The notes beneath the pieces are model-generated. The model saw nothing but the letters and a program-made list of their open reading frames with translations. It had not been told where the DNA came from and ran no database searches. From NCBI GenBank assembly GCA_905233595.1, contig CAJOFI010000020.1:1-8341 (forward strand): a stretch of DNA of 8,341 nt. Reading direction: 5' to 3'. Position numbers and translations under genes: made by a program. Of this stretch, positions 1-6,571 are shown one piece after another (the stretch's first letter is position 1; the number at the start of each line of letters is the position of its first letter). The DNA comes from an uncultured Oscillospiraceae bacterium (lineage in GTDB: Bacteria > Bacillota > Clostridia > Oscillospirales > Oscillospiraceae).

Positions 1-941
1 CCGGGGCTTCGGTCTATTCGGCGAGCAAGCTCGGCGCGGAGGAGTTTCCGCAGTATGACGTGAACCTGCGCTCGGCGGTGTCCATCGCCCGGCGCATGCA
101 GGACCCGCTGGCGGAGCTTGTGAAGATCGAGCCGAAGGCCATCGGCGTCGGCCAGTACCAGCACGACATGCCCGAGAAGGAGCTGGATCGCGCCCTCGAC
201 GCCGTGGTGGAGGACTGCGTGAACGCGGTGGGCGTGGACGTGAACACGGCCTCGCCCTCGCTGCTGCGCCGCGTCTCCGGTCTGACCGCCGCGACGGCGA
301 AGAACATCGTGCTCTACCGCGAGGAAAACGGCGCTTTTCTCAGCCGCAGCCAGCTCCGGAAGGTGCCGAAGCTCGGCCCCAAGGCCTTTCAGCAGGCGGC
401 GGGCTTCCTGCGCGTGCCGGAGAGCCGGAATGTGCTGGATAACACGGCGGTGCACCCGGAGTCCTACGAGGCGGCAAAGAAGCTGCTCGCGCTGCTGAAC
501 TATACCGAGGCGGATCTGAAAGCCGGAAGGCTTACCGATCTGCCCGCAAGGCTCAAGGCCTACGGCGCTTCAAAGGCGGCGGCGGAGCTCGAGATCGGGC
601 TTCCCACCCTGCGGGACGTGGCGGCGGAGCTGCAAAAGCCCGGGCGCGACATCCGCGACTCGCTGCCCAAGCCCATCCTGCGCACAGACGTGCTCTCCGT
701 GAGCGACTTAAAGCCCGGCATGGTCATGAGCGGCACTGTCCGCAACGTCATCGACTTCGGCGCCTTCGTGGACATCGGCGTGCACCAGGACGGGCTTGTC
801 CATGTATCGGAGATCAGCGAGCGCCGCGTCCGGCACCCCTCGGAGGTGCTCTCCGTGGGGGACGTGGTCAAGGTCAAGGTGCTCGACGTGGACGAGAAAA
901 AGAAACGGATCAGCCTTTCCATCAAACAGGCGAAAGAATAA
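1..941 (+). CDS. tex: Tex transcription accessory protein, C-terminal part (5' end outside window)
   Basis: Tex is a cytoplasmic, nucleic-acid-binding protein with a multi-domain architecture linked to transcription and RNA metabolism. The open frame runs in from the left edge (first full codon at position 3), so about 312 C-terminal residues of a protein usually 700-770 long are present. In order: the end of the YqgF/RuvC-like domain with the hallmark GASVYSAS, AVSIARR and IGVGQYQHD strings (about 3-170); the helix-hairpin-helix region with NTASPSLLRRVSGL, LGPKAFQQAAGFLRV and NTAVHPESY (about 215-465); and a C-terminal S1 RNA-binding domain with VIDFGAFVDIG and DGLVHVSEIS (about 707-928). 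The GTG at 60 is an internal codon, not the start, because conserved Tex sequence continues upstream of it. The next gene starts 15 bases after the stop, so the two are probably co-transcribed. Confidence 0.96.
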   Translation, partial: GASVYSASKLGAEEFPQYDVNLRSAVSIARRMQDPLAELVKIEPKAIGVGQYQHDMPEKELDRALDAVVEDCVNAVGVDVNTASPSLLRRVSGLTAATAKNIVLYREENGAFLSRSQLRKVPKLGPKAFQQAAGFLRVPESRNVLDNTAVHPESYEAAKKLLALLNYTEADLKAGRLTDLPARLKAYGASKAAAELEIGLPTLRDVAAELQKPGRDIRDSLPKPILRTDVLSVSDLKPGMVMSGTVRNVIDFGAFVDIGVHQDGLVHVSEISERRVRHPSEVLSVGDVVKVKVLDVDEKKKRISLSIKQAKE

Positions 942-956
942 CAGGAGGAAGAAGCA

Positions 957-2420
957 ATGCCCTGCACGACCGTGCTGGTCGGAAAAAAGGCCAGCAACGA
1001 CAATTCTACCATGATCGCCCGTACCGACGACGGGCACTTTGACGTCAAGAAGCTCATCGTCGTAGAGCCGAAGGATCAGCCGAAGCACTACAAGAGCGTG
1101 ATCTCCCACTGCGAGGTGGCGCTGCCCGACGACCCGATGCGCTACACCGCCTGCCCCAGCGTAGACCCCGCGCACGGCATCTGGGCGGCGACCGGCATCA
1201 ACGCGGCGAACGTCGGCATGACCGCGACCGAGACCATCACCTCCAACCCCCGCGTCCTCGCGGCGGACCCGCTGGTCGTCTACCGGGAGGCGAAGAGCCG
1301 CCGGGAGAAGGACGAGATCGGCGGCCTCGGCGAGGAGGATTTCGTCGTGCTCGTGCTGCCCTATATCCGCTCTGCCCGCGAGGGCGTGGAGCGCCTCGGC
1401 GCACTTTTGGAGCGGTACGGCACCTATGAGTCCAACGGCATCGCCTTCAACGATGAAAACGAGGTCTGGTGGATGGAGACCATCGGCGGTCACCACTGGA
1501 TGGCGCGCAGGGTGCCGGAGGATCGCGTGGTCATCAACCCCAACCAGTTCGGCATGGACGGCTTCGATCTCTCCGACGCCTTCGGCGAGAAGCGGGAGAG
1601 CCTGTGCTCGGCCGACCTCAGGGAGTTCATCGCGGAAAACCACCTTGACCTCAACCAAAACGGCGCCTTCGACCCCCGCGCGGTGTTCGGCTCCCGCCGG
1701 GACATGGACCACGTCTACAACACGCCCCGCGCCTGGTTCATGGCGCGCTATCTTCTGCCCACCCGTTACCGCTGGGACGGCGAGAACGCCGACTTCACGC
1801 CCGAGAGCGACAACATCCCCTGGTCGATGGTGCCCGAGCGCAAGGTCAGCGTGGAGGACGTGAAGTATCTGCTCTCCTCCCACTACCAGGGAACGCCCTT
1901 TAACCCTTACATGGCCGAGGACACCGGCAAGCGCGGCAAGTACCGCTCCATCGGCATCAACCGCACCGGCGTGACCTCCGTCTGCCAGATCAGAAGCGAC
2001 GCGCCCGAAAAGCTCAAGGGGCTTGAGTGGATCTGCTTCGGCTCCACCACCTTTGACGCGCTGCTGCCCGTCTATCCCTGCGTGCCCAAGATGCCGAAGT
2101 ATTTAAGCGAGGTAACGCTGGACGCCTCCACCGAGAACTTCTACTGGGCAAGCCGCCTCATCGGCGCGCTGGCCGACGCAAGCTACGCCGCGAGCATCCA
2201 GAACATCGAGCGCTACCAGCTCGCCGTTATGACGAGGGGCAGGCAGCTCGTGCGGGAGTACGACCGTAAATTCGCCGGGACCGGGGACGAAAAGCTGCTG
2301 CTGGAGGCAAACGAAAAGCTTGCCGCGATGGCGAAGGAGGAGAGCACCAAAACGCTCAACAAGGTGCTGCAGAGCGCAAGCGAGAGAATGAAGAACGGCT
2401 TCAAGCTTGCCGACAATTAG
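957..2420 (+). CDS. C69-family dipeptidase (PepD/U34 type)
   Basis: Probable dipeptidase of peptidase family C69, an N-terminal-nucleophile hydrolase that cleaves a broad range of dipeptides in the cytoplasm. The protein has 487 residues, close to the family's usual 470-490. It opens MPCTTVLVGKKAS, matching the family N-terminus; Cys3 is the expected nucleophile, exposed after removal of the first two residues. Other family signatures are ARTDDG (about 21-26), GIWAATGINAANVGMTATET (about 79-98) and the YESNGIAFNDENEVWWMET block (about 161-179). There is no signal peptide or membrane segment. The ATG at 957 has an AGGAGG ribosome binding site at 943-948. It follows tex after 15 bases and is closed by the hairpin at 2433-2480. 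The C-terminal 80 residues are charged and helical-looking. The family call is firm; the exact substrate range cannot be read from sequence. Confidence 0.93.
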   Translation: MPCTTVLVGKKASNDNSTMIARTDDGHFDVKKLIVVEPKDQPKHYKSVISHCEVALPDDPMRYTACPSVDPAHGIWAATGINAANVGMTATETITSNPRVLAADPLVVYREAKSRREKDEIGGLGEEDFVVLVLPYIRSAREGVERLGALLERYGTYESNGIAFNDENEVWWMETIGGHHWMARRVPEDRVVINPNQFGMDGFDLSDAFGEKRESLCSADLREFIAENHLDLNQNGAFDPRAVFGSRRDMDHVYNTPRAWFMARYLLPTRYRWDGENADFTPESDNIPWSMVPERKVSVEDVKYLLSSHYQGTPFNPYMAEDTGKRGKYRSIGINRTGVTSVCQIRSDAPEKLKGLEWICFGSTTFDALLPVYPCVPKMPKYLSEVTLDASTENFYWASRLIGALADASYAASIQNIERYQLAVMTRGRQLVREYDRKFAGTGDEKLLLEANEKLAAMAKEESTKTLNKVLQSASERMKNGFKLADN

Positions 2421-2432
2421 TTTTTAGAACTG

Positions 2433-2480
2433 AAAAAACTGCGGCAGTGAAAACTTCGTTTTCACTGCCACAGTTTTTTT
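2433..2480. terminator. Bidirectional intrinsic terminator between convergent genes
   Basis: A perfect 12-bp stem (2443-2454 with 2458-2469) closes a TTC loop. After one mismatch it is extended by CTG/CAG and by an A6 run (2433-2438) pairing with the T run (2474-2480). Each strand therefore has a GC-bearing stem followed by a T tract, so it can stop the dipeptidase transcript from the left and the ABC operon from the right. The ATPase stop codon (2479-2481) lies at the edge of the T tract. Confidence 0.9.
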
Positions 2481-3555
2481 ACATCTGGAGCACGACCTCC
2501 CAGCCCTCGGCGGCGGGGTGGCTGAAGACAAATTGCGCGTAGTTATTCAGAATGCTCAGGTTCAGCTCGTCCAGATAGGGCTTTTCCAGCGGGTCACCCG
2601 CAAGACCGGGGAAGCGCAGGATCATCGTGTGGGCGCTGCTGGTCTCGCTGCACAGCAGGCGCAGCTCAGCGTGCTTCGCACCGGCATGGAACACCGGGTA
2701 CAAAAGCTCGTCCCCGACGGCGGAGATCAGACGGTTCTGACGTTCGCTGCTCTCATAGCGCCGCAGGAAATGCTTGAGCTCACTGGCCATGGCGTAGAGG
2801 TCGAGACAGTCGGCGCGCAGCTCGGTCTCGAACATGCGCGAACGGTACAGGAAACGCTGGGTCAAAACCCCCTTCGGGTGATCGAACAGCTCCTCGGGCT
2901 TGCCCTGCTCGTAGATGCCCCTCTCCGCGAGAAACAGCACCCTGGTGCCGACGTTCCGGGCAAAGCGCATCTCGTGGGTGACGAGCACGCTCGTCATGCC
3001 GCTCTCCACGAGGTCACGGATGACGGACTCCACCTCATCGACCATGGTGGGGTCGAGGGCGCTGGTGGGCTCGTCGAAGAGGATGAGCTCCGGGTGCATG
3101 GCGAGCGTCCTCGCGATGGCGACGCGCTGCTTCTGCCCACCGGAGAGCGCCGAGGGCATGCTGTTCTCGCGCCCGGCCATGCCCACCTTCTGCAAAAGGA
3201 CGCGCGCCTCGGCTACGGCGTCCGTGCGGTTCATGCCCAGCACCTTCATCGGCGCGAGGATGATGTTCTCCAGCACGCTCAGATGGGAGAAGAGGTTAAA
3301 GTGCTGGTAGACCATGCCCATCTTCCGGCGGATGGCATCCACGTCCGCCTTCTTGTCGAGAATGTTCTGCCCGTCGATCCAGATCTCGCCGGATTCCGGC
3401 ACGATGAGACGGTTGATGCAGCGCAGCAGCGTGCTCTTGCCGCAGCCGGAGCCGCCAATGATGACCACGGACTCGCCCTTCTCAATGTCGAGGTTGAGAT
3501 TTTCCAGGATGGGGCCGGTGCCAAAATCCTTCGTAAGGTTCCGAATGGAGATCAT
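2479..3555 (-). CDS. Polar amino acid-type ABC transporter ATPase with extra C-terminal domain
   Basis: ATP-hydrolysing subunit of a GlnQ/HisP-type importer, acting on the cytoplasmic face with the permease encoded just upstream. Residues 1-239 hold a complete nucleotide-binding domain: Walker A GGSGCGKST (34-42), Q-loop Gln84, signature LSGGQ (137-141), Walker B LILFDE (157-162), D-loop SALD (165-168) and switch His194. All catalytic residues are present. GlnQ-type subunits usually end near residue 240-250, but this one continues to 358. Residues 240-358 have no ABC motifs; their layout (helical LDLYAMASELKHFLRRYE, then GDELLYPVFH, then a beta-rich tail ending EGWEVVLQM) resembles a degenerate GHKL/HATPase_c_2 fold, which is my inference. 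The start ATG overlaps the permease stop by four bases (ATGA), implying translational coupling. Substrate is unknown. Confidence 0.93.
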   Translation of the reverse strand: MISIRNLTKDFGTGPILENLNLDIEKGESVVIIGGSGCGKSTLLRCINRLIVPESGEIWIDGQNILDKKADVDAIRRKMGMVYQHFNLFSHLSVLENIILAPMKVLGMNRTDAVAEARVLLQKVGMAGRENSMPSALSGGQKQRVAIARTLAMHPELILFDEPTSALDPTMVDEVESVIRDLVESGMTSVLVTHEMRFARNVGTRVLFLAERGIYEQGKPEELFDHPKGVLTQRFLYRSRMFETELRADCLDLYAMASELKHFLRRYESSERQNRLISAVGDELLYPVFHAGAKHAELRLLCSETSSAHTMILRFPGLAGDPLEKPYLDELNLSILNNYAQFVFSHPAAEGWEVVLQM

Positions 3556-4232
3556 GCGGTATAGCCTCCCTTCTTCCGACTGGCTCTGAGCGCGCGGAAA
3601 AACAGCTTTACGAGCGCGCCGATGATAAAGTACAGGATCGTGACCGCGATGAGACCGAAGAAGGCGTCCATGGAACGGCTGGCGACGATGGACGCGGCGC
3701 GGGTCAGATCGACGATGGCGAGGTAGCCGACCACCGAGGTCTCCTGCAGGGTGGCGACGAACTGGTTCTGGTACAGGGGCAGCGCGGCGGCAACGGTCTG
3801 CGGCAGGGCGATGTAGCGGAAGGCCTGCCAGCGGCTCATGCCGAGCGTGCGCGCGGCCTCAAGCTCCCCCTCGGCCACGGTGTTCAGCGCGGTGTCGAAG
3901 ATCTCCGAGAGGTAGGAGCCCGCCTTCAGCGTAAGCCCCACGATGACGACCCAGATGACGGGCAGGGCGCTGCGCCCGAAGATGACGTACACCAGCATCA
4001 TCAGCAGCACCATGGTGGGCATTTCCATGAACAGGGCGCGAAGAAGCTGCGCGCCCTTGCGGAACGCGGCGTTTTTGGAGCGCGCCGCGGCGCACAGCAG
4101 CACGCCGAAGGCCGTCCCGAGAAGAAAGCTTGCGAAGGTCAGCAGCAGCGTCGCCCGCAGACCCTCGAGAAAGAAGAGGTAGCGATCCTGAAAAATAAAG
4201 TTGACGTAGACGTTCTCCCACAATGCCTGCAT
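3552..4232 (-). CDS. Polar amino acid-type ABC transporter permease
   Basis: Membrane subunit of the importer, of the HisM/GlnP family, 226 residues (usual length about 215-240). Hydrophobic segments lie near residues 20-50 (LLLTFASFLLGTAFGVLL), 66-85, 90-105, 165-175 and 190-214, consistent with about five membrane spans. The cytoplasmic EAA loop that docks on the ATPase is clear at 125-145 (EAARTLGMSR through IALPQ). A positively charged tail (RALRASRKKGG) suggests a cytoplasmic C-terminus. The ATG at 4232 is preceded by an AAGGAGG site that overlaps the end of the binding-protein gene, leaving only 12 bases between the two genes. The stop overlaps the ATPase start. Identity as a permease is secure; the transported solute is not. 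Confidence 0.94.
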   Translation of the reverse strand: MQALWENVYVNFIFQDRYLFFLEGLRATLLLTFASFLLGTAFGVLLCAAARSKNAAFRKGAQLLRALFMEMPTMVLLMMLVYVIFGRSALPVIWVVIVGLTLKAGSYLSEIFDTALNTVAEGELEAARTLGMSRWQAFRYIALPQTVAAALPLYQNQFVATLQETSVVGYLAIVDLTRAASIVASRSMDAFFGLIAVTILYFIIGALVKLFFRALRASRKKGGYTA

Positions 4233-4244
4233 TGCACGGCCTCC

Positions 4245-5111
4245 TTATTCGATCTCGTCCATCTCGGCGGAAATGTCGCGCTGGGTCTTCTGCACAAAGT
4301 ACAGGGGCACCTGGTCCATGTTGTCGCTGACAAACAGACCGGCGGTTTCGACCTCTTCGGCGTACACGTCGCTCAGATAGCCCGCCTGTATGTCGTACAG
4401 CCCGCTCATCAGCCCCATGAACCCGTCCTCGTAAGTGGAGACGATGAACTCCAGACGGTAGTTCCGGGCGTTTGCAAAGTGCTTGAGCGCTTCCAGGTCA
4501 TAGCCCTTGGGCTCGATATCTCCGGGATCACGGAAGGAGCGGGGGAAGCCGTCTGCGAGGATGGTCACCCGCAGGACAGGCCCTGACCCGGTGAGGGGGA
4601 TCTCCGGCCCGACGTAGTTCAGCCCGTCAAAGGCGGCCTCACGCGCGAGGAGATCGCGATACTCGTCCGTCGTCCTGTACGCAGCAAGAAAGGTGTTGAA
4701 ATCGTCCTTGAGCGCCTCGTTTGCGCTGCTGAAGTACAGCAGGTAGCCCGTCTCCCCGAAGGCGGGCTCTATGCAGACAAGCCCTTTGCTGTTGGCGGAC
4801 ACCGCCCTCCAGGTAAACGCGTCCATCGCGAGGGCGTCGAGCTTGTCGTAATTGAGCGCCATGAGCTGGTCGGCTATGCTGTCGTAGCGAAAGAGCTGCA
4901 GATCGTTCCGGCCGGAGAGCGCGTAATCCGTTTCCCAGGAGAGGTTCACGCCTACCCGACGACCCTGCAGGTCGCTGACGTCTGTGATGGGATCGTATTC
5001 CCATTGCTCTGCGCAGGCTGCCAGCAGAAAGCAGAGAAGCCCCAGCAGCATTCCCAGCCCCGCGCCGCGCCAGGGACGTCTTCTGTGACCGAAGATGCCT
5101 CTGTATCGCAT
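4245..5111 (-). CDS. ABC transporter solute-binding lipoprotein with swapped lobe order
   Basis: Extracellular, lipid-anchored binding protein of the importer, 288 residues. The N-terminus is a lipoprotein signal: a basic stretch (RRRPWR), hydrophobic core, then LAAC with Cys33 as the lipidation site. The mature part splits in two. Residues 46-160 (SDLQGRRVGVN; YDSIADQLMALNYDKLDALAMD) look like the second lobe of SBP_bac_3 proteins. Residues 179-275 (VLRVTILADGFPRSF; GYDLEALKHFA; GLMSGLYDIQAGYLSD) look like the first lobe, which normally comes first. The order is therefore permuted; I recall similar layouts in Clostridia but cannot verify this here. The usual TxxR ligand-binding motif after LSD/LTI is absent (VYAEE instead). 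The ATG at 5111 is chosen over the one at 5144 because GGAGG lies 8 bases upstream and it places the charged n-region directly before the signal core. First gene of the importer operon. Confidence 0.88.
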   Translation of the reverse strand: MRYRGIFGHRRRPWRGAGLGMLLGLLCFLLAACAEQWEYDPITDVSDLQGRRVGVNLSWETDYALSGRNDLQLFRYDSIADQLMALNYDKLDALAMDAFTWRAVSANSKGLVCIEPAFGETGYLLYFSSANEALKDDFNTFLAAYRTTDEYRDLLAREAAFDGLNYVGPEIPLTGSGPVLRVTILADGFPRSFRDPGDIEPKGYDLEALKHFANARNYRLEFIVSTYEDGFMGLMSGLYDIQAGYLSDVYAEEVETAGLFVSDNMDQVPLYFVQKTQRDISAEMDEIE

Positions 5112-5119
5112 CGTTTGTA

Positions 5120-5124
5120 CCTCC
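5120..5124 (-). promoter_or_regulatory. Ribosome binding site fixing the binding-protein start
   Basis: GGAGG on the minus strand, 8 bases before the ATG at 5111. The alternative upstream ATG at 5144 lies inside the palindromic repeat and lacks such a site, so this one decides the start. I found no convincing promoter for the importer operon nearby. A TTGACA lies on the minus strand within the repeat (5174-5179) but has no good -10 box at 16-18 bases. Confidence 0.75.
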
Positions 5125-5127
5125 GAT

Positions 5128-5285
5128 AAATATAACTTGTGCAATCTGACTTGCCTTTTTCACCTGTAGCTTCGTTGTCAAATCTTGAAATACACAAAGT
5201 ATTCCTGCGCTTTTCCGCCTCGCTACAGGCGAAAAATCCTACGTCATCTTTGCACAATTTTATTTCTGCACAGTTCCTTATTTTG
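5128..5285. repeat. Palindromic dispersed repeat A, copy 1
   Basis: About 158 bases of imperfect inverted repeat directly upstream of the importer operon. Its left half (5138-5202) matches 8277-8341 at 60 of 65 positions without gaps. Internal arms: 5156-5170 (TTTTTCACCTGTAGC) pairs with 5222-5236 (GCTACAGGCGAAAAA) with one mismatch, and TGTGCAA near 5138 pairs with TTGCACA near 5250. The outer right arm (5270-5283, ACAGTTCCTTATTT) has its exact complement at 8251-8264 in copy 2, but the matching left arm is missing here, where the ribosome binding site of the binding-protein gene begins. It encodes no plausible protein. It may be a MITE-like element or a structured RNA leader; boundaries are approximate. 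Confidence 0.85.
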
Positions 5286-5288
5286 GCG

Positions 5289-5394
5289 TTCGCCGCAAAG
5301 TGAGGACTTCATCCGCTGCATACCGATATGGGCTTGCTGCGAATGGCCCCCACTGAGGGGGAAGCATACGGCCAAGCCCTCGCTTTGCGGCGAA
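5289..5394. repeat. Palindromic element B with 12-bp terminal inverted repeats
   Basis: A 106-base element bounded by perfect 12-bp inverted repeats, TTCGCCGCAAAG (5289-5300) and CTTTGCGGCGAA (5383-5394); the pairing extends inward by GAGG/CCTC after one mismatch. Inside are nested arms GGCTTG (5331-5336)/CAAGCC (5373-5378) and a small hairpin of C and G runs around CACTGA (5347-5361). No other copy lies in this window. It sits between repeat A and the epimerase terminator. It looks like a MITE- or REP-type intergenic element; that is inference from structure only. Confidence 0.65.
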
Positions 5395-5420
5395 TTCAGT
5401 TCCTGCACGGCAAAGAACAG

Positions 5421-5459
5421 GAAAGAAAAAGATTTTGGGGACGTGTCGTTCACATCCCC
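5421..5459 (-). terminator. Intrinsic terminator of the regulator-epimerase unit
   Basis: On the minus strand, GGGGATGTG (5459-5451) and CACGTCCCC (5445-5437) form a 9-bp stem with one G-U wobble around a 5-base loop, followed by AAAATCTTTTTCTTTC (5436-5421). It begins 5 bases after the epimerase stop codon. The T tract is interrupted and set off by four A's, so strength is uncertain. Confidence 0.7.
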
Positions 5460-5464
5460 GAAAT

Positions 5465-6532
5465 TCAGCAATAGTATTCCCGATACCACGCGGCGAAGCG
5501 ACGCAGACCCACGGAGATCGGGATCTGCGGGCGGAAGCCGTAGTCGCGCTCAAGCGCCTCGCTGTCGGCGTAGGTCACGGGAACGTCGCCGGGCTGCATG
5601 CCCACGAGCTCGCGGTGCGCCTCAAAATCGTAATCTGGGGGGAGAACGCCCTGCTCCAGCAGCGCCGTCTGCAACGTGGAGACGAAGTCGAGCAGATTTT
5701 CCGGCTGGCCGCCGCCGATGTTGTACACCGCGTAGGGCGGCAGGGGCAGCCCGTCCTCACCGGGGCGCTTCTCCGGCGCGCCCTTCATCACGCGCAGGAT
5801 GCCCTCCACGATGTCGTCGATGTAGGTGAAGTCCCTCCGGCAGTTGCCGTAGTTGAAGATCTGGATCGTCCCGCCCGCGACAAGGCGCTTCGTTGCGCTG
5901 TAATAGAACATATCCGGCCTTCCGGCGGGGCCGTAGACCGTGAAGAAGCGCAGCCCCGTGGAGGGGATGTTGTAGAGCTTGGCGTAGCTATGCGCGAGAA
6001 GCTCATCGCTCTTCTTCGTCGCGGCGTAGAGGCTGACCGGGTGATCCACCATGTCGTCCACGGAGAAGGGCACCTTCTTGTTCCCTCCGTAGACGCTGCT
6101 CGAGGAGGCGTAAACCAGATGCTCTACCGGGTAGCGGCGGCAGGCCTCGAGAACGTTATAAAAGCCGATGATGTTCGACTCAATATAGGCGTCAGGGTGC
6201 TCGATGCTGTAGCGCACGCCCGCCTGCGCCGCGAGGTTCACGACGACGGCGGGGCGGTAGCGCTCGAAGACCGCGTTGAGCTGCGCCTTGTCCGCGAGGT
6301 TCCCGCGGATGAAGACGTGTTCCGCCTTCGCGCCCGACGCCGCCTTTTCGATCTCGCCGAGACGCCACTCCTTGAGCGAGACCTCGTAATAATCGTTCAT
6401 GCTGTCGTAGCTGATGACCGTCCCGCCGGAAAGCTCGGCGAGAAGGCGCTTTACCAGATACGCCCCGATAAAACCGGGAGAGCCCGTGACGAGGATGCAT
6501 TTTCCGTTGAGTTCGACAGGAACTTTGTTCAT
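5465..6532 (-). CDS. NAD-dependent epimerase, probable UDP-glucuronate 4-epimerase
   Basis: Extended short-chain dehydrogenase/reductase-fold sugar-nucleotide epimerase, 355 residues (family usually about 335-350). It probably interconverts UDP-glucuronate and UDP-galacturonate in the cytoplasm, feeding capsule or other surface polysaccharide synthesis. Visible motifs: NAD-binding GSPGFIG (17-23), NDYYEVSLKEWRL (46-58, typical of this subfamily), NLAAQAGVRYS (99-109), ASSSSVYG (142-149), catalytic pair Tyr169/Lys173 in YAATK, and NYGNCRRDFTYIDDIVEG (227-244). There is no signal peptide. The ATG at 6532 has AAGGAG 6-7 bases upstream. It follows the BlaI-type regulator after 39 bases on the same strand and is closed by the hairpin at 5437-5459. 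No glycosyltransferase or other polysaccharide gene is in the window. Specificity could extend to related NDP-sugars. Confidence 0.9.
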   Translation of the reverse strand: MNKVPVELNGKCILVTGSPGFIGAYLVKRLLAELSGGTVISYDSMNDYYEVSLKEWRLGEIEKAASGAKAEHVFIRGNLADKAQLNAVFERYRPAVVVNLAAQAGVRYSIEHPDAYIESNIIGFYNVLEACRRYPVEHLVYASSSSVYGGNKKVPFSVDDMVDHPVSLYAATKKSDELLAHSYAKLYNIPSTGLRFFTVYGPAGRPDMFYYSATKRLVAGGTIQIFNYGNCRRDFTYIDDIVEGILRVMKGAPEKRPGEDGLPLPPYAVYNIGGGQPENLLDFVSTLQTALLEQGVLPPDYDFEAHRELVGMQPGDVPVTYADSEALERDYGFRPQIPISVGLRRFAAWYREYYC

Positions 6533-6571
6533 GCTCTTCTCCTTTCGGCGCCGCCTGCGGCAACCGTGGGA

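Noticed and set aside
708..1883. Minus-strand open frame of 391 codons
   Set aside because: It is antisense to the Tex S1 domain and the C69 dipeptidase. Its His/Val/Asp/Ala-rich composition is typical of a shadow frame.
2518..3564. Plus-strand open frame of 348 codons
   Set aside because: It mirrors the ABC ATPase, whose Walker and signature motifs are unmistakable. No independent ribosome binding site or domain is visible.
4245..5144. Longer version of the binding protein starting at 5144
   Set aside because: That start lies within repeat A, lacks a good ribosome binding site, and adds 11 residues before the signal peptide. The ATG at 5111 has GGAGG at ideal spacing.
5271..5404. CAGTTCCT direct repeats as a target-site duplication around element B
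   Set aside because: The copies are 10 and 2 bases away from the inverted repeats rather than abutting them, and the left one belongs to the arm of repeat A, so chance or shared ancestry is as likely.
5128..5460. CRISPR array or riboswitch in the intergenic stretch
   Set aside because: There are no regularly spaced direct repeats. The structures are palindromes, one of them also present after an unrelated gene, and no known riboswitch core was recognised.
5185..5829. Plus-strand open frame starting in repeat A
   Set aside because: It crosses both palindromic elements, the terminator and then the antisense of the epimerase. Composition becomes Arg/Ala/Pro-rich, as in shadow frames.
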